A stretch of 64,000 nt of DNA from Lacticaseibacillus baoqingensis (GCF_003946165.1 NZ_RHOI01000007.1:54703-118702), one strand, 5' to 3'; counted from the stretch's first letter, positions 31,850 through 43,280 are shown. The notes: generated from the letters alone by a model not told the origin. Made by a program: numbers and translations.

Positions 31850-31881
31850 TTGTGGTGGGACGTGGGGGATTGTGGTAGACT
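31850..31881 (+). promoter_or_regulatory. mraZ promoter with three 10-bp-spaced GTGG repeats (MraZ boxes)
   Basis: GTGG occurs at 31852, 31862 and 31872, exactly one helical turn apart, next to an extended -10 (TGGTAGACT, box 31876-31881). MraZ of other bacteria binds such short direct repeats at 10-bp spacing upstream of its own gene. Autoregulation of the dcw cluster by MraZ is therefore likely. Confidence 0.7.
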
Positions 31882-31906
31882 AAAATCAACGTTGGGAGGT
31901 GATCCC

Positions 31907-32338
31907 ATGCTTATGGGCGAGTTTCATCACAGCATTGATACCAAAGGACGGCTGATCGTGCCAGCGAAATTTCGCGAGACGCTTGCGCCTGCCTTTGTAT
32001 TGACCCGGGGCATGGACGGTTGCCTATTTGGCTATCCGCAAGCGGAATGGCAAAAACTGCAAGAAAAGTTAGCCAGTTTGCCTTTAGCCAAAAAAAGTGC
32101 GCGGACTTTTTCGCGGCTGCTGTTATCTGGGGCGGCGGAATGCGAACTTGATAAGCAAGGCCGGATCAATCTCCCTAAGAATCTGATCGCACATGCTGCG
32201 TTGGACAAAGCATGTGTCTTGATCGGCGTTTCCAGCCGCATCGAGATTTGGAGTGCCGACCGTTGGTTGGCATATTCTGAACAAGCAGAGGATGATTTTG
32301 ACGATATTTCCGAAAATCTAATCGACTTTGGACTGTAA
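31907..32338 (+). CDS. mraZ: Transcriptional regulator MraZ
   Basis: First gene of the dcw cluster and a ring-forming DNA-binding protein of the AbrB-like fold that represses its own operon. It has 143 residues with two copies of the fold: [22 protein letters not shown] at the N-terminus (quoted across its split) and [20 protein letters not shown] in the second half, each with the D-x-x-G/Q-R motif. ATG 31907 has GGGAGG 7 nt upstream; ATG 31913 is an alternative. An in-frame extension upstream overlaps the promoter. Confidence 0.96.
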   Translation: MLMGEFHHSIDTKGRLIVPAKFRETLAPAFVLTRGMDGCLFGYPQAEWQKLQEKLASLPLAKKSARTFSRLLLSGAAECELDKQGRINLPKNLIAHAALDKACVLIGVSSRIEIWSADRWLAYSEQAEDDFDDISENLIDFGL

Positions 32339-32341
32339 ATT

Positions 32342-33301
32342 ATGACTGAATTTAAACACGAAACCGTATTGTTAGCCGAAGCGGCTGACAACTTAGCCAT
32401 CGCGCCTACCGGCATTTATGTCGATGCCACGCTTGGCCGCGCCGGGCATACCAAGCGCATTTTGCACCAGCTGACCAGCGGGCAGTTATACGCTTTTGAT
32501 CAAGATCAAGCCGCGATCACCGCAGTTAAAAAGGCGCTGGCGCCTTTGCCGGCTAATTTGCACCTCATACATACGAATTTTCGCCATTTGCAAACGGCGC
32601 TGGCTGAAGCTGGCGTGTTTGGTGTTGATGGTGTGCTTTATGATCTTGGCGTCAGTTCCCCGCAGTTTGACGATTCTCAGCGCGGGTTCAGCTATCGCTT
32701 TGATGCGCCTTTGGATATGCGCATGGATCAAAGCCAAACCTTAACGGCCAAGATCGTGATCAACGAGTGGTCATTCAATGACTTGGTGCGGATCTTCAGC
32801 CGTTATGGCGAAGAGCGCTTTGCCAAGCAAATTGCCCGCCAAATCGAACGCGCCCGTGCCGACCATGAAATCGTGACCACCTTTGAGTTAGTTGACTTGA
32901 TCAAAGCCGGGATCCCGGCAAAAGCGCGACGAACTGGCGGCCATCCGGCTAAGCGGGTCTTTCAAGCGGTGCGCATCGCCGTGAATGATGAACTAGGGGC
33001 GTTAGAAGACTCCCTGACGCAAGCCGTCAAGTTGTTGAATCCTGGCGGGCGCATTAGTGTGATCACCTTTCAATCATTAGAAGACCGGCTGGTCAAAACC
33101 ATGTTTCGCGAGTTGACGTCGATCAAAGATGTGCCGCGGGATCTGCCGGTATTGCCGCCAGAAGCCCAACCGGATTTTCGCTTGGTTGGCCGCAAGCCGA
33201 TTTTACCAACGGCAGCAGAACTGGCCCAAAATCACCGTGCGCATAGTGCCAAACTGCGCGTATTAGAACGACTTGATAAAGGAGGAACGGCAGATGCTTG
33301 A
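32342..33301 (+). CDS. rsmH: 16S rRNA (cytosine-1402-N4) methyltransferase
   Basis: An S-adenosylmethionine-dependent methyltransferase (MraW) acting on 16S rRNA. It has 319 residues. The SAM site is [16 protein letters not shown] (normally GxGGHS), followed by [46 protein letters not shown] and [15 protein letters not shown], all typical. It begins 3 nt after mraZ with only a weak ribosome site (TTTGGA), so coupling to mraZ is probable. Confidence 0.96.
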   Translation: MTEFKHETVLLAEAADNLAIAPTGIYVDATLGRAGHTKRILHQLTSGQLYAFDQDQAAITAVKKALAPLPANLHLIHTNFRHLQTALAEAGVFGVDGVLYDLGVSSPQFDDSQRGFSYRFDAPLDMRMDQSQTLTAKIVINEWSFNDLVRIFSRYGEERFAKQIARQIERARADHEIVTTFELVDLIKAGIPAKARRTGGHPAKRVFQAVRIAVNDELGALEDSLTQAVKLLNPGGRISVITFQSLEDRLVKTMFRELTSIKDVPRDLPVLPPEAQPDFRLVGRKPILPTAAELAQNHRAHSAKLRVLERLDKGGTADA

Positions 33302-33677
33302 TAACACTGCACGACAATTACAAGATCCCATGCCCGCTGCGCCGCAGTCGGCACCAGAGCTGCAAAAAAAGCCGCAAGCCCCTGCAAAACCCGCCGTTAA
33401 TCCTAAGGCATTCAGTCCGTTTGAACGGGTGTTGAGCGCGGTGTGCGGCATCGCCGCAGTCGGCGTGTGCTTATTGTATCTCAGTGGGCAGACGCAGCTG
33501 GCAAATACGAATCGGACCTACCAAGATGTGCAAGCCCAAATCGCCACGCAAAATCAAAGCGTGACCGATTTGAAGCAAACCATTGGTGAGCTTTCCAATT
33601 CCAATCGACTCAGTAACTACGCCAAGGCCCATGGCCTAACGGTGATCGAAGGCAATATTAAGCGTGTGACGAAGTAA
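33294..33677 (+). CDS. ftsL: Cell division protein FtsL
   Basis: A 127-residue bitopic protein with a Pro/Ala-rich cytosolic head of ~45 residues, one membrane helix (about 52-68, [18 protein letters not shown]) and an extracellular coiled coil (about 75-108). It forms the FtsL-DivIC-DivIB division subcomplex. ATG 33294 is 7 nt after AAAGGAGG and overlaps rsmH by 8 nt; TTG 33273 lies before the ribosome site. Identification rests on topology and position between rsmH and the division transpeptidase. Confidence 0.9.
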   Translation: MLDNTARQLQDPMPAAPQSAPELQKKPQAPAKPAVNPKAFSPFERVLSAVCGIAAVGVCLLYLSGQTQLANTNRTYQDVQAQIATQNQSVTDLKQTIGELSNSNRLSNYAKAHGLTVIEGNIKRVTK

Positions 33678-35839
33678 TGAAGAGAAAATCCCCACAAAGA
33701 CAGGCGAACGCGACCCATCCAACCCGTAACCGCAAAGGCTTCGGCATCATCTTGATGTTCATAGCAGCGGTGGGGTTGGTCGCGTTCGCCTGTCGTTTTG
33801 CCTATGTGGCCTTAGGCGGCAAAGTCGATTCGGCTAATTTGAGCCAGTACCGCCAAAAAGTCGTCGCCCGCAACAGCGTTTTAAAAGCCAAGCGAGGCAC
33901 GATCTATGATCGCAGCGGCAATGTGATCGCAGAAGATTCGAATACCTATACCATCTACGCCGTATTGGATCAAAACTATGTTGATGGCAAAAAGAAGCTG
34001 TATGTGACTGATAAAGCCAAAACCGCCAAAGTGCTAGCCAAATATTTGCCTTTAAGCGAAGCCAAGATCAATGCGATCTTGCACCCAAAAGCCAAAAATA
34101 CCTTTCAGGTGGAATTTGGCACGGCAGGTACTGGTTTGAGTTTGGCAACGAAACAAGAGATCCAAGCCGAGCATCTTTCGGGGATCAAATTTTCAGATTC
34201 GCCTTCGCGGCTGTATCCCAATGGCGTTTTTGCCAGTCATGTGGTGGGCTTGGCGCAACCGAAAGACCATGCCAAAAGCACAGATCAGCTTGTCGGCGTC
34301 ATGGGCTTAGAAAAGCAATTTAACCAGACTTTGAAAGGCACCAACGGCTATCGGACTTCGCAAACCGATGCTTACGGCTATCAGTTGCCTGATTCGCAAG
34401 TGAAAACGCAAGCCGCAGTCAATGGCGGCTCTGTGACCACCACGATCGACTCGAGTTTGCAAAGCTATTTGGAAACTTTGATGACCAGCGTCGCGACAAA
34501 ATACCAGCCGAAGTCGCTGTCGGCGGTGCTTGAAGATCCCAAAACCGGCGAGATCTTGGCCGCTTCCCAACGCCCGACTTTTGACCCCAGCACCGGCGAC
34601 GGGCTAGGGGATATGTGGCGCGACATTTTAGTTGAAGACAACTATGAACCTGGTTCGGTGATGAAGATCTTCACCTTGGCCGCAGCGATCCAAAGCGGCA
34701 AATACTATCCAAATTCCTATTATCGCTCAGGGACGGTCAAAGTGGCCGATACCACGATCAAAGATTGGAATACTACCGGCTGGGGCACGATCCCGTTGAA
34801 TCAAGCCTTCCCGCGTTCAAGCAACGTTGGGATGGTCAAGATCGAACAAACGATGGGAGCCACCGTATTTAGCGAATATTTAAGAAAGTTTGGTTTTGGT
34901 CAGCAAACCGGGATCGCTTTGCCTGGCGAAACCAGCGGCAAGTTTGATTTTGGCGCTTACTTGGATTCGGCCATGGCCAGCTTTGGCCAAAGTATCGATG
35001 TGAATACGATGCAGCTGATGCAAGCCGTTTCGGCAGTGGCCAATAAAGGCCCGATGGTCAAACCCCGGCTCGTCGAAAAGATCACCGATAAAAAAGGCAA
35101 AACCACCACTTACGGACGCCAAGTGGTGGCCAAGCCGATCAGCAAAAGCACCGCCACCCAAGTTACTGATGCCATGCGCGCCGTCGTATCGGCGAGTTAT
35201 GGCACGGGGGCGGCTTATAAGATGAACGGCGTTGATTTAGCGGTCAAAACCGGGACGGCGCAAATTGCCGGCAGCAGCGGCGGTTATTTGACCGGTGACA
35301 GCAATTATATTTTCAGTGTGATGGGGATGGCACCAGCCAGCAACCCTAAATATGTGCTTTACATCTCCATGAAGCAGCCGCAGAAAATGACCGCGCCGGC
35401 TGAATCGATCATGGCGGAGATCTTCAAGCCGATGATGGCCCGGGCGTTGGCACTTGAAGGCAATGGTGATACGACTAGTGATCAAGCGGAAGTTGCCAGT
35501 GTCCCTAACGTGATGAACACGGCGATGGCGACCGGTCAGCAGAAATTGCAAACCGCCGGCTTTAGCGTGGCCACGATCGGCACCGGCAGCCAAATCGTGC
35601 AGCAATTGCCAACTAGTGGCGGCAGTGCTTTGAAAGGCTCACGGGTGTTGATCTTGACTAATGGCGCCATGACCATGCCTGACGTGTCTGGTTGGTCTAA
35701 GAGTGATGTGTTAAAATTGGCACAATTGACTGGCAAAAAATTCAGTCTCAAAGGATCCGGCTACGCCACGCAACAAAGCCTTAAAGCAGGCGCGCTGCTT
35801 GGCGATGACCCAGTCGTGATCCAGTTTCAACAAAAATAG
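33677..35839 (+). CDS. Division-specific penicillin-binding protein (PBP2x/FtsI type) with PASTA domains
   Basis: A 720-residue septal transpeptidase. It has an N-terminal membrane helix (about 25-45), a dimerisation domain ([16 protein letters not shown]), and a transpeptidase domain with the three penicillin-binding motifs SVMK (active Ser), SSN and KTGTAQ. Two C-terminal PASTA domains follow ([20 protein letters not shown]... and [20 protein letters not shown]...). The start codon overlaps the ftsL stop (TAATG). It cross-links peptidoglycan at the septum with FtsW, which is not encoded in this cluster. Confidence 0.96.
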   Translation: MKRKSPQRQANATHPTRNRKGFGIILMFIAAVGLVAFACRFAYVALGGKVDSANLSQYRQKVVARNSVLKAKRGTIYDRSGNVIAEDSNTYTIYAVLDQNYVDGKKKLYVTDKAKTAKVLAKYLPLSEAKINAILHPKAKNTFQVEFGTAGTGLSLATKQEIQAEHLSGIKFSDSPSRLYPNGVFASHVVGLAQPKDHAKSTDQLVGVMGLEKQFNQTLKGTNGYRTSQTDAYGYQLPDSQVKTQAAVNGGSVTTTIDSSLQSYLETLMTSVATKYQPKSLSAVLEDPKTGEILAASQRPTFDPSTGDGLGDMWRDILVEDNYEPGSVMKIFTLAAAIQSGKYYPNSYYRSGTVKVADTTIKDWNTTGWGTIPLNQAFPRSSNVGMVKIEQTMGATVFSEYLRKFGFGQQTGIALPGETSGKFDFGAYLDSAMASFGQSIDVNTMQLMQAVSAVANKGPMVKPRLVEKITDKKGKTTTYGRQVVAKPISKSTATQVTDAMRAVVSASYGTGAAYKMNGVDLAVKTGTAQIAGSSGGYLTGDSNYIFSVMGMAPASNPKYVLYISMKQPQKMTAPAESIMAEIFKPMMARALALEGNGDTTSDQAEVASVPNVMNTAMATGQQKLQTAGFSVATIGTGSQIVQQLPTSGGSALKGSRVLILTNGAMTMPDVSGWSKSDVLKLAQLTGKKFSLKGSGYATQQSLKAGALLGDDPVVIQFQQK

Positions 35840-35856
35840 AAATAAAGGGGCATATC

Positions 35857-36822
35857 ATGCAGTTAGCACAAATGTTGATCCCGATGGTCGCGGCATTCGC
35901 GATCACGGTGATGGCCTTGCCGTTATTTATCGGCTACATGCGATTCAAAAAAGAAGGTCAAATGATCCGTGAAGAGGGACCAAAATGGCACGCGAAAAAA
36001 AGCGGGACCCCAACCATGGGCGGGGTGGTGTTCATCGCCGCCATTGTCATCGCCGGTATCGGCAGTGCGCTTTGGCAGCACCGCTTGGATACGAGCGTTT
36101 ATGTCGCTTTATTCATTTTATTATTGTATGGCGTATTAGGATTCATCGATGACTTCGTGAAGCTGTTCCATCATCAAAACCAAGGGCTGAAAGCGTGGCA
36201 AAAATTACTCGGCCAGATCATTGGGGCAATCGTGGTCGTCGTTGCTTATTTACACGATGGGTTCAGCCATGGGTTGTTTGTCCCATTCATCGGCACCGTG
36301 ACCGCGGTGTGGTTTTTTGTGGTTTTTGCCATTGTGTGGCTGGTCGGGTTTTCCAATGCGGTGAACTTATCTGATGGTCTAGACGGGCTGGTCGGCGGGT
36401 TAAGCACGATCGCTTTTGGCACATATGCGGTGATCGCCGCGCATGATGGCCGCATCGATGTGTTGGTGATTTGCTTGGTCACGATCGGGGCGATGCTCGG
36501 CTTTTTGCTGTTCAACCACAAGCCTGCGCAGATCTTCATGGGCGATGTTGGGTCGTTAGCTTTAGGCGGCATGTTGGCAACGGTGTCGATCTTGTTGAAC
36601 CGCGAATGGTCGCTTTTGTTAATCGGCTTGGTGTTTGTTGGCGAAACCGCCAGTGTGATGATCCAAGTGGCCGTGTTTAAGACGACTGGGCATCGGGTGT
36701 TTAAGATGAGTCCGATCCATCATCATTTCGAGATGTTAGGGTGGTCTGAATGGCGCGTTGACATCACCTTTTGGCTGGTAGGCTTGCTGGCCAGCGTCGT
36801 CTATTTGCTGATTTTTCTGTAG
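35857..36822 (+). CDS. mraY: Phospho-N-acetylmuramoyl-pentapeptide transferase
   Basis: Makes lipid I by moving phospho-MurNAc-pentapeptide to undecaprenyl phosphate. It is a 321-residue protein with ~10 membrane helices. Signature loops are [33 protein letters not shown] (the Asp pair), [26 protein letters not shown] and [15 protein letters not shown] (the HHH motif). AAAGGGG precedes the ATG. Confidence 0.97.
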   Translation: MQLAQMLIPMVAAFAITVMALPLFIGYMRFKKEGQMIREEGPKWHAKKSGTPTMGGVVFIAAIVIAGIGSALWQHRLDTSVYVALFILLLYGVLGFIDDFVKLFHHQNQGLKAWQKLLGQIIGAIVVVVAYLHDGFSHGLFVPFIGTVTAVWFFVVFAIVWLVGFSNAVNLSDGLDGLVGGLSTIAFGTYAVIAAHDGRIDVLVICLVTIGAMLGFLLFNHKPAQIFMGDVGSLALGGMLATVSILLNREWSLLLIGLVFVGETASVMIQVAVFKTTGHRVFKMSPIHHHFEMLGWSEWRVDITFWLVGLLASVVYLLIFL

Positions 36823-36837
36823 AAAGAAGTTAGGGTT

Positions 36838-38205
36838 ATGTTGGATATCAAAACGTATCAAAACAAAAAAGTCTTGGTTTTAGGGTTAGGCATGAGCGGG
36901 GTCAACGCAGCGCGGCTGTTAAATCAGTTGGGCGCGTTGGTGACGGTCAATGATAAACAAAAATTTGATGATAATAAAGCCGCACAGGCGCTGTTAGCCG
37001 ATGGCATCAAAGTGATCACCGGCAGCCATCCCATCGAATTGCTCGATGAACATTTTGAATTGATGGTGAAAAATCCCGGGATCCCTTATTCCAACCCCAT
37101 GGTCAAACGGGCACAAGAATTGCAGATCCCGATCATCACAGAACCAGAATTGGCTTATCAAGTCAGTGAAAGCGACTGGATCGCCGTGACGGGTTCTAAT
37201 GGGAAAACCACGACCACGACCTTGATCGGCTTGATGCTCAATGAAGCCGGCCACACGGCTTATGATGCCGGCAACATCGGGATCCCAGCGAGCCAAGTGG
37301 CCCAAAAGGCCAAAGCCAACGAAACGATCGTGGCGGAATTATCCAGCTTTCAACTTTGCGGGATCCAAACCTTGCATCCGCACATCGCGGTGTTGACCAA
37401 TATTTATGAAGCCCACCTCGATTGGCATGGCGATCGCAGCCATTATGTGGCTGCTAAGATGCGCATCACCATGAATCAAACGCCAGACGATTATTTCGTC
37501 ATGAACTGGGACTTGCCGGAAATGCACACGTTGGCCAAGCAAAGCCGCGCCCAAATCGTTCCGTTTTCGCGTCAAGGCGCAGCAGGGGCGCGTGCGCAGT
37601 TGCAAGATGGGTGGTTGTGCTTTGATGACGAAAAGCTCTTTTTAGCCGCTGACTTGCAGATCCCAGGCACGCACAACATTGAAAATGCCTTAGCGGCGAT
37701 TGCCGCAGCCAAATTGGCTGGCGTCGACAAAGCCGCGATCCAAGCAGTTTTGAGCCGTTTTAGCGGCGTCAAGCATCGCATCCAATATGTGCAAACCCTG
37801 AATGATCGCAAGTTTTATAACGATTCCAAAGCCACCAATGTCGAAGCCGCCAGCGTGGCGATCCAGGCCTTTAAACAGCCATTAGTGCTGTTAGCAGGAG
37901 GATTGGATCGGCATTTATCCATGGATGACTTGATCCCGCTGGTCCAAGCGCATGTGCGGGCCATGATCACCTTTGGCGAAACGGCGCCGCTTATGAATGC
38001 TGTGGCCCAAAAAGCGGGGATCCCGTATCAACAAACCGCCAATGTCAAAACTGCCGTACCGCTGGCATACGCTGCCAGCAAGCCTGGCGATGTGATTTTG
38101 TTATCGCCAGCAGCGGCCAGTTGGGATCAATTTCCGAACTTTGAAGTCCGCGGCGATGTCTTCATCGATGCGGTCAAAGCCTTAGCAGAAAGCGAGGAAG
38201 CGTGA
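36838..38205 (+). CDS. murD: UDP-N-acetylmuramoylalanine-D-glutamate ligase
   Basis: A cytosolic Mur ligase that adds D-glutamate to UDP-MurNAc-L-Ala using ATP. It has 455 residues. N-terminal VLVLGLGMSGVNAARLL is the UDP-substrate fold; the P-loop is VTGSNGKTTTTTLIG; the Glu/His region (VAELSSFQL, NIYEAHLDWHG) and the C-terminal FYNDSKATNVEA follow. The final motif LLSPAAASWDQFPNFEVRGD is specific for MurD. Confidence 0.97.
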   Translation: MLDIKTYQNKKVLVLGLGMSGVNAARLLNQLGALVTVNDKQKFDDNKAAQALLADGIKVITGSHPIELLDEHFELMVKNPGIPYSNPMVKRAQELQIPIITEPELAYQVSESDWIAVTGSNGKTTTTTLIGLMLNEAGHTAYDAGNIGIPASQVAQKAKANETIVAELSSFQLCGIQTLHPHIAVLTNIYEAHLDWHGDRSHYVAAKMRITMNQTPDDYFVMNWDLPEMHTLAKQSRAQIVPFSRQGAAGARAQLQDGWLCFDDEKLFLAADLQIPGTHNIENALAAIAAAKLAGVDKAAIQAVLSRFSGVKHRIQYVQTLNDRKFYNDSKATNVEAASVAIQAFKQPLVLLAGGLDRHLSMDDLIPLVQAHVRAMITFGETAPLMNAVAQKAGIPYQQTANVKTAVPLAYAASKPGDVILLSPAAASWDQFPNFEVRGDVFIDAVKALAESEEA

Positions 38206-38206
38206 C

Positions 38207-39295
38207 ATGCGCGTGATCGTCAGCGGCGGCGGCACAGGCGGCCACATTTATCCTGCTTTGGCGCTGTTAGAACAACTTAAAGCGCGACAGCTCTTGGATG
38301 AGGTCTTATATATTGGCACCAAGCGCGGGTTAGAAAGCCGTATCGTGCCAAAAGCGGGGATCCCTTTTGAGACCATTGAGCTGCAAGGCTTCAAACGCAA
38401 ATTAAGCTTGGATAATGTGAAAACGGTCACCGTCTTTTTAGCCGGCTTAAGCAAAGCCAAAAAGATCTTGAAAGAATTCCAGCCGGATGTCGTGGTAGGC
38501 ACTGGCGGATATGTTTCTGGCGCGATTTTGTTTGAAGCGGCCCGGATGCATATTCCCACGGTGATCCATGAACAAAATTCAGTGGCCGGCGTGACCAATA
38601 AGTTCTTATCGCGGTTTGTGGACAAGATCGGGATCGTGTTTCCTGAAGTGGCCGCAGCGTTTCCCGCCAAAAAAATCGCGACGGTGGGCAATCCTCGGGC
38701 GCAACAAGTGGCCCAGCTCAAGCCCAATGACCGGTTGGCAGATTTTGGCTTAGCGCCAAAACAGCGGACATTATTGATCTTTGGCGGCTCTCGCGGGGCG
38801 CCGAAGATCAATCAAGCCGCCGTTGACGCCTTGCCGGCATTTAGCCAAGCTGGGTTTCAAACCTTATTTGTCACCGGCCGCCGGCATTTTGAAACCATAA
38901 AAGCGCAATTGCCGACTTTACCGGCGACGGTTAAAGTCGTCCCTTATATTGATGACATGCCGGCGATCTTACCGGATATTGCGTTGGTGATCGGACGCAG
39001 CGGCGCGACCAGTATCGCTGAGCTGACGGCTTTGGGGATCCCAAGTATCTTGATCCCCAGCCCGAATGTGACCCATAACCATCAAATGATCAATGCGCAA
39101 AGTTTGGGCAAAGCCGGCGCTGCCTTGGTGATCCCAGAACCAGACTTGGATGCCTCATTTGCCGATACCGTGATCGCTTTGATGCAAGACGACGCGCGCT
39201 TGATCGAAATGACCCGCGCGGCCAAAAGCCTCGGGGTCCCAGACGCCAGCGACCGCTTGATCGCATTGATGCAAGCGGCGATTAACGCCCATTAA
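38207..39295 (+). CDS. murG: UDP-GlcNAc:lipid I N-acetylglucosaminyltransferase
   Basis: Converts lipid I to lipid II at the inner membrane face. It is a 362-residue GT-B enzyme. The N-terminal glycine loop is VSGGGTGGHIYPALAL, then VGTGGYVSGAI, HEQNSVAGVTNKFLSRF, the second glycine loop IFGGSRGAPKINQA, and the UDP-binding GRSGATSIAELTALG with NHQMINA. It starts 1 nt after murD. Confidence 0.97.
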   Translation: MRVIVSGGGTGGHIYPALALLEQLKARQLLDEVLYIGTKRGLESRIVPKAGIPFETIELQGFKRKLSLDNVKTVTVFLAGLSKAKKILKEFQPDVVVGTGGYVSGAILFEAARMHIPTVIHEQNSVAGVTNKFLSRFVDKIGIVFPEVAAAFPAKKIATVGNPRAQQVAQLKPNDRLADFGLAPKQRTLLIFGGSRGAPKINQAAVDALPAFSQAGFQTLFVTGRRHFETIKAQLPTLPATVKVVPYIDDMPAILPDIALVIGRSGATSIAELTALGIPSILIPSPNVTHNHQMINAQSLGKAGAALVIPEPDLDASFADTVIALMQDDARLIEMTRAAKSLGVPDASDRLIALMQAAINAH

Positions 39296-39327
39296 GGCGA
39301 TCATGATGATAGATTAGAGGTGACAAG

Positions 39328-40134
39328 ATGGCTTGGTTCAAAAAGTCAAAAACACAAGATCCACTGACGCCATGGGAGGCTTACCAAGCCAAACAAAAGG
39401 CGGCTGGCACCAAGCGCAAACCTTTGCCTTTACCTCACCTCAGCTCGACGCGCCAAACCCGGCGCAGGCGCAATTTAGCGTTGATCTTAACGCCGCTCGT
39501 GATCTTGGCGCTTTTTTTTGGTTATATGTTGTCCCCATTGGCCAAAGTAGATACGATCAGCGTGGCTGGGGAAAAAACGGTGGCCGCCCAAAGTGTGATC
39601 GATGCCAGCAAACTGACGCGTTCACAAGTGATCTTAGACTTGTTGTGGCATCAGCAAAGAGTCGCCACCCGCGTCAAAAAGCGCCTGCCGCAAGTGCACA
39701 CGCTGCAAGTGCAGGTCCATGGGTTCAATCAAGTGACCTTAAACGTCAAAGAATACGCGCCTTTAGGCTATTGGCAACAAGCTGATGGGTATCATGTCTT
39801 GTTAGCCAGCGGCAAAGTGGTGCCGCAAGCCACCACGACGCCTAAAAGCACGTATCCGATCTTCACCGGTTTTAAGCGCGCTGAAGTCTTCAAGCTGGCC
39901 CAAGCGGTGCAGCGCTTTCCGACGGCGGTGCGGCATGCCGTCTCTGAAGTCAAAGCCACCCGCGGTGATGCCAACCCTTATCAGATCACCATCAGCATGA
40001 CCGATGGCAATTTGGTAGTGGCTGATTCGCGCACGGTGGCCAAAAAGATCAAGTATTACCCGAAACTGTTGGCAAAAGTGACTAAAAAAGGCACGATCGA
40101 CCTAGAAGTTGGGGCCTTTTTTACGCCATATTGA
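39328..40134 (+). CDS. divIB: Cell division protein DivIB/FtsQ
   Basis: A 268-residue bitopic protein. It has a basic cytosolic head, a membrane helix at about residues 50-67 (LALILTPLVILALFFGYML), a POTRA domain (VDTISVAGEKTVAAQSVIDAS) and a beta domain. It stabilises FtsL and DivIC at the septum. GAGGTGAC lies about 6 nt before ATG. It follows murG in the standard order. Confidence 0.93.
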   Translation: MAWFKKSKTQDPLTPWEAYQAKQKAAGTKRKPLPLPHLSSTRQTRRRRNLALILTPLVILALFFGYMLSPLAKVDTISVAGEKTVAAQSVIDASKLTRSQVILDLLWHQQRVATRVKKRLPQVHTLQVQVHGFNQVTLNVKEYAPLGYWQQADGYHVLLASGKVVPQATTTPKSTYPIFTGFKRAEVFKLAQAVQRFPTAVRHAVSEVKATRGDANPYQITISMTDGNLVVADSRTVAKKIKYYPKLLAKVTKKGTIDLEVGAFFTPY

Positions 40135-40259
40135 GTAAAAACAGCAAAATCGGTAATCTTTGGTTTGTTTAGGTGAGTCGCATCATAGATATGTGGTAAA
40201 ATCAAACCAGTATTACGTTTTCATAAGTGATCAATTCCAGTCCAGGAGGTTCCGTCGTC

Positions 40260-41549
40260 ATGGGTAATCAAGACATCTATGTTGGACTTGATATCGGGAC
40301 CACCTCAATAAAAGTCATTGTTGCCGAGTTTATTCAAGGTCAAATGAACATTATTGGTGTGGGGAGTCAGCGATCGGCCGGACTCAGTCGTGGTGTGATC
40401 GTCGATATCGACAAGGCAGTTTCGGCAATACGCCAAGCCGTCAGTCAAGCAGAAGAAAAAGCAAGTATCAAAATTGATAATGTCGTCGTGGGAATTCCGG
40501 CGAATATGTTGCAGATCGAACAAGTCACCGGGATGATCGCGGTGGGGGATGCCAGCAAAGAGATCACAGATGCGGATGTGCAAGCAGTCGCCAGTGCCGC
40601 TTTGGTGCGCAATCTGCCGCCAGAGCGCGAAAGTTTGACGCTGACGCCGACCGAATTTATCGTCGATGGCTTTGATGATATCAAAGATCCGCGTGGCATG
40701 ATCGGGGTGCGCTTAGAGATGCACGGCATCTTGTTCACCGTTCCCAAGACCGTATTGCACAACACAAAAAAAGCCTTGACCAAAGCCGGTTTAGCGATTC
40801 GTGCCGTCGTGGTGTCACCGTTAGCGACCGCGCAAGTGGCCTTAAGCGATGGTGAACAAGACTTTGGAACGGTGTTGATCGATATTGGCGGCGGGCAAAG
40901 CACCGCTGCTGTGATCCATGACCACAAGCTCAAATTCACGTCTGTCGATCAAGAAGGCGGCGAATTTGTCACCAAAGATATCTCAGTGGTGTTAAACACC
41001 GGGTTCAAAGATGCTGAAAAACTCAAACGCGACTATGGCAATGCTGACAGCTTAGCCACTCGTGAAGATGAGACTTTCCCAGTCACCGTGGTCGGCAAAA
41101 CAGAGCCGGTGATGGTATCGGAAAAGTATTTGTCTGAGATCATCGAGGCGCGCTTAGGCCAGATCTTCAAGCGCTTGAACGGGGCATTGCAGCAAGCAAA
41201 TGCGCTGCAGCTGCCTGGTGGGATCGTGATCACTGGCGGTACGACGGCGATTCCTGGGATCGTTGAGCTGGCGCAGGATATTTTTGGCCGCGATGTCAAA
41301 CGTTTCATCCCAGATGAAATGGGCCTGCGGCATCCGGCGTTTACGCAAGCGTTGGGGCTGATCCAATACGCTGCGAACTTGACAGACATCGATCTGTTAG
41401 TCGGCAGCGTCACCACGACGCCGACGATTGCGCCTAAACCCGCAGCGGCGGCTCATGAGCCGGAACCTGATCCCACCGCGCCCGAAAGTGAACCAGAACC
41501 TAAGAAGCCGTCAGCACTGCGTCGCTTCTTCGGCAACTTCTTCGAATAA
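40260..41549 (+). CDS. ftsA: Cell division protein FtsA
   Basis: An actin-like ATPase that tethers FtsZ to the membrane. It has 429 residues. Phosphate-1 is [16 protein letters not shown], phosphate-2 is [16 protein letters not shown], the adenosine loop is [17 protein letters not shown], and an acidic linker leads to the C-terminal amphipathic membrane helix [15 protein letters not shown] 40260 is about 11 nt after AGGAGG; a TTG/ATT region upstream in frame lacks a site. About 125 nt separate it from divIB, so an extra promoter there is possible. Confidence 0.96.
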   Translation: MGNQDIYVGLDIGTTSIKVIVAEFIQGQMNIIGVGSQRSAGLSRGVIVDIDKAVSAIRQAVSQAEEKASIKIDNVVVGIPANMLQIEQVTGMIAVGDASKEITDADVQAVASAALVRNLPPERESLTLTPTEFIVDGFDDIKDPRGMIGVRLEMHGILFTVPKTVLHNTKKALTKAGLAIRAVVVSPLATAQVALSDGEQDFGTVLIDIGGGQSTAAVIHDHKLKFTSVDQEGGEFVTKDISVVLNTGFKDAEKLKRDYGNADSLATREDETFPVTVVGKTEPVMVSEKYLSEIIEARLGQIFKRLNGALQQANALQLPGGIVITGGTTAIPGIVELAQDIFGRDVKRFIPDEMGLRHPAFTQALGLIQYAANLTDIDLLVGSVTTTPTIAPKPAAAAHEPEPDPTAPESEPEPKKPSALRRFFGNFFE

Positions 41550-41572
41550 ATCACTCTCTAGGAGGAACGACA

Positions 41573-42802
41573 ATGGAATTCTCACTTGATGCACAAAATG
41601 ATACCGGCGCAGCGATCAAAGTGATCGGTGTAGGCGGCGCTGGCGGCAATGCCGTCAACCGGATGATCGCAGAAGACGTCAAAGGCGTCGAATTCATCGC
41701 GGCCAACACGGATGTGCAAGCTTTATCTAATTCAAACGCTGAAACTAAGATCCAATTAGGTACCAAATTGACCCGCGGCTTAGGCGCCGGGGCCACGCCT
41801 GAAATCGGCCAAAAAGCCGCAGAAGAAAGCGAAGAGCAGATCCAAGCCGCCTTAAAAGGCGCGGACATGATCTTTGTCACCTGCGGCATGGGCGGCGGCA
41901 CTGGTACTGGTGCGGCGCCAGTAGTCGCTAAGATCGCCAAAGATATGGGGGCGTTGACCGTTGGGGTCGTTACCCGGCCATTTACCTTTGAAGGCCCAAG
42001 ACGGGCAAAAAACGCCGCTGAAGGCATCGCTAATCTTAAAGAGCATGTGGATACCTTGGTGATCATCGCGAATAACCGTTTGTTGGAAATCGTTGACAAG
42101 AAGACGCCGATGATGGAAGCCTTCCATGCTGCCGATAACGTGTTGCGCCAAGGGGTCCAAGGGATCTCTGATTTGATCACCAGCCCTGGATTTGTGAACT
42201 TGGACTTCGCGGATGTTAAGACCGTGATGGCCAATCAAGGTTCCGCATTAATGGGTATCGGCAGTGCCAATGGGGAAAATCGGACCATCGAAGCCACCAA
42301 AAAGGCGATTTCCTCGCCATTGCTGGAAGTTTCGATCGCCGGGGCCAAGCAGGTGCTGTTGAACATCACCGGCGGTCCTGATTTGAGTTTATTTGAAGCC
42401 CAAGATGCCAGTGAGATCGTGGCGCAAGCGGCTTCTAACGATGTCAACATCATCTTTGGGACGTCGATCAACGAAGATCTTGGCGATACCGTGGTCGTGA
42501 CGGTGGTGGCCACTGGTATTGACGCGACTGAAGCCCAAAAGCGCGGTGCCAGCCGCACCCAGCCGCAAGCGACAACGATCAACCCAAGCACCAGTCAAAA
42601 AGCCCCAGCGGCCAATGATGATCCGTTTGTGGATTGGGATCTGCGCCGCGAGCCGAGTCAATCCGAACATGCGCCTGAGCAAAAGGCGAATTTTGACAAC
42701 GTGAAGAAAACCGAGTTTGATATTTTTGAGAGTCAGCCCAACGCAGATCAAGATGGCGCTGGTGATGATCAGCCACCATTTTTCAAGCGCCGCCGGCAGT
42801 AA
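41573..42802 (+). CDS. ftsZ: Cell division GTPase FtsZ
   Basis: The tubulin homologue that builds the division ring. It has 409 residues. The N-terminal [13 protein letters not shown], the tubulin signature [13 protein letters not shown], the T7 loop [11 protein letters not shown] and a Gln/Pro/Asp-rich linker are visible. The end, PPFFKRRRQ, is the C-terminal peptide that binds FtsA and SepF. AGGAGG is 7 nt before ATG. It lies directly between ftsA and sepF. Confidence 0.98.
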   Translation: MEFSLDAQNDTGAAIKVIGVGGAGGNAVNRMIAEDVKGVEFIAANTDVQALSNSNAETKIQLGTKLTRGLGAGATPEIGQKAAEESEEQIQAALKGADMIFVTCGMGGGTGTGAAPVVAKIAKDMGALTVGVVTRPFTFEGPRRAKNAAEGIANLKEHVDTLVIIANNRLLEIVDKKTPMMEAFHAADNVLRQGVQGISDLITSPGFVNLDFADVKTVMANQGSALMGIGSANGENRTIEATKKAISSPLLEVSIAGAKQVLLNITGGPDLSLFEAQDASEIVAQAASNDVNIIFGTSINEDLGDTVVVTVVATGIDATEAQKRGASRTQPQATTINPSTSQKAPAANDDPFVDWDLRREPSQSEHAPEQKANFDNVKKTEFDIFESQPNADQDGAGDDQPPFFKRRRQ

Positions 42803-42823
42803 TGACTGAAGGAGGGATGCGTG

Positions 42824-43267
42824 ATGGCATTCGAAAAACTCGGCAGCAAGTTTAATTCATTTTTCGCCATGGATGCAGATGAGGAGCCAGACGCGCCAGT
42901 TGAAAGCACAACTGCGCCGCAAGCGCCAAAACCGGCAGCTTTTCGAGGAAATAAGGTGGTCGCCATGAGTCAACCGACTGAAAAAACTGCGAAGATCGTG
43001 GTTTATGAACCGCGGATCTATTCAGATGCCAAAGAGATCGGCAGCCACTTGTTGAACAACAAAGCAGTCGTGGTCAATTTTGACCGCATCGATGGCGATG
43101 CAGCAACGCGGATCGTCGACTTTTTGACCGGGTTGGTTTTTGCCATCCATGGCGAGATCAAACGCATCGGCGAACAGATCTTCTTGGTGACACCAGCAAA
43201 TTTCCAAATCGATGGGTCGCTGGCCCAAAGCCTCGGCGTCGATGCGGATATTCAAATGACAGAATAG
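42824..43267 (+). CDS. sepF: Cell division protein SepF
   Basis: A 147-residue FtsZ-binding membrane anchor. The N-terminal amphipathic helix (MAFEKLGSKFNSFFAMD) binds membrane, an acidic/Pro linker follows, and the DUF552 domain covers about residues 55-140 (KIVVYEPRIYSDAKEIGSHL, VVNFDRIDGDAATRIVDFL). ATG 42824 has GAAGGAGGG 8 nt upstream; GTG 42821 is less likely. Confidence 0.96.
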   Translation: MAFEKLGSKFNSFFAMDADEEPDAPVESTTAPQAPKPAAFRGNKVVAMSQPTEKTAKIVVYEPRIYSDAKEIGSHLLNNKAVVVNFDRIDGDAATRIVDFLTGLVFAIHGEIKRIGEQIFLVTPANFQIDGSLAQSLGVDADIQMTE

Positions 43268-43280
43268 GGGGAGGCCGTTA

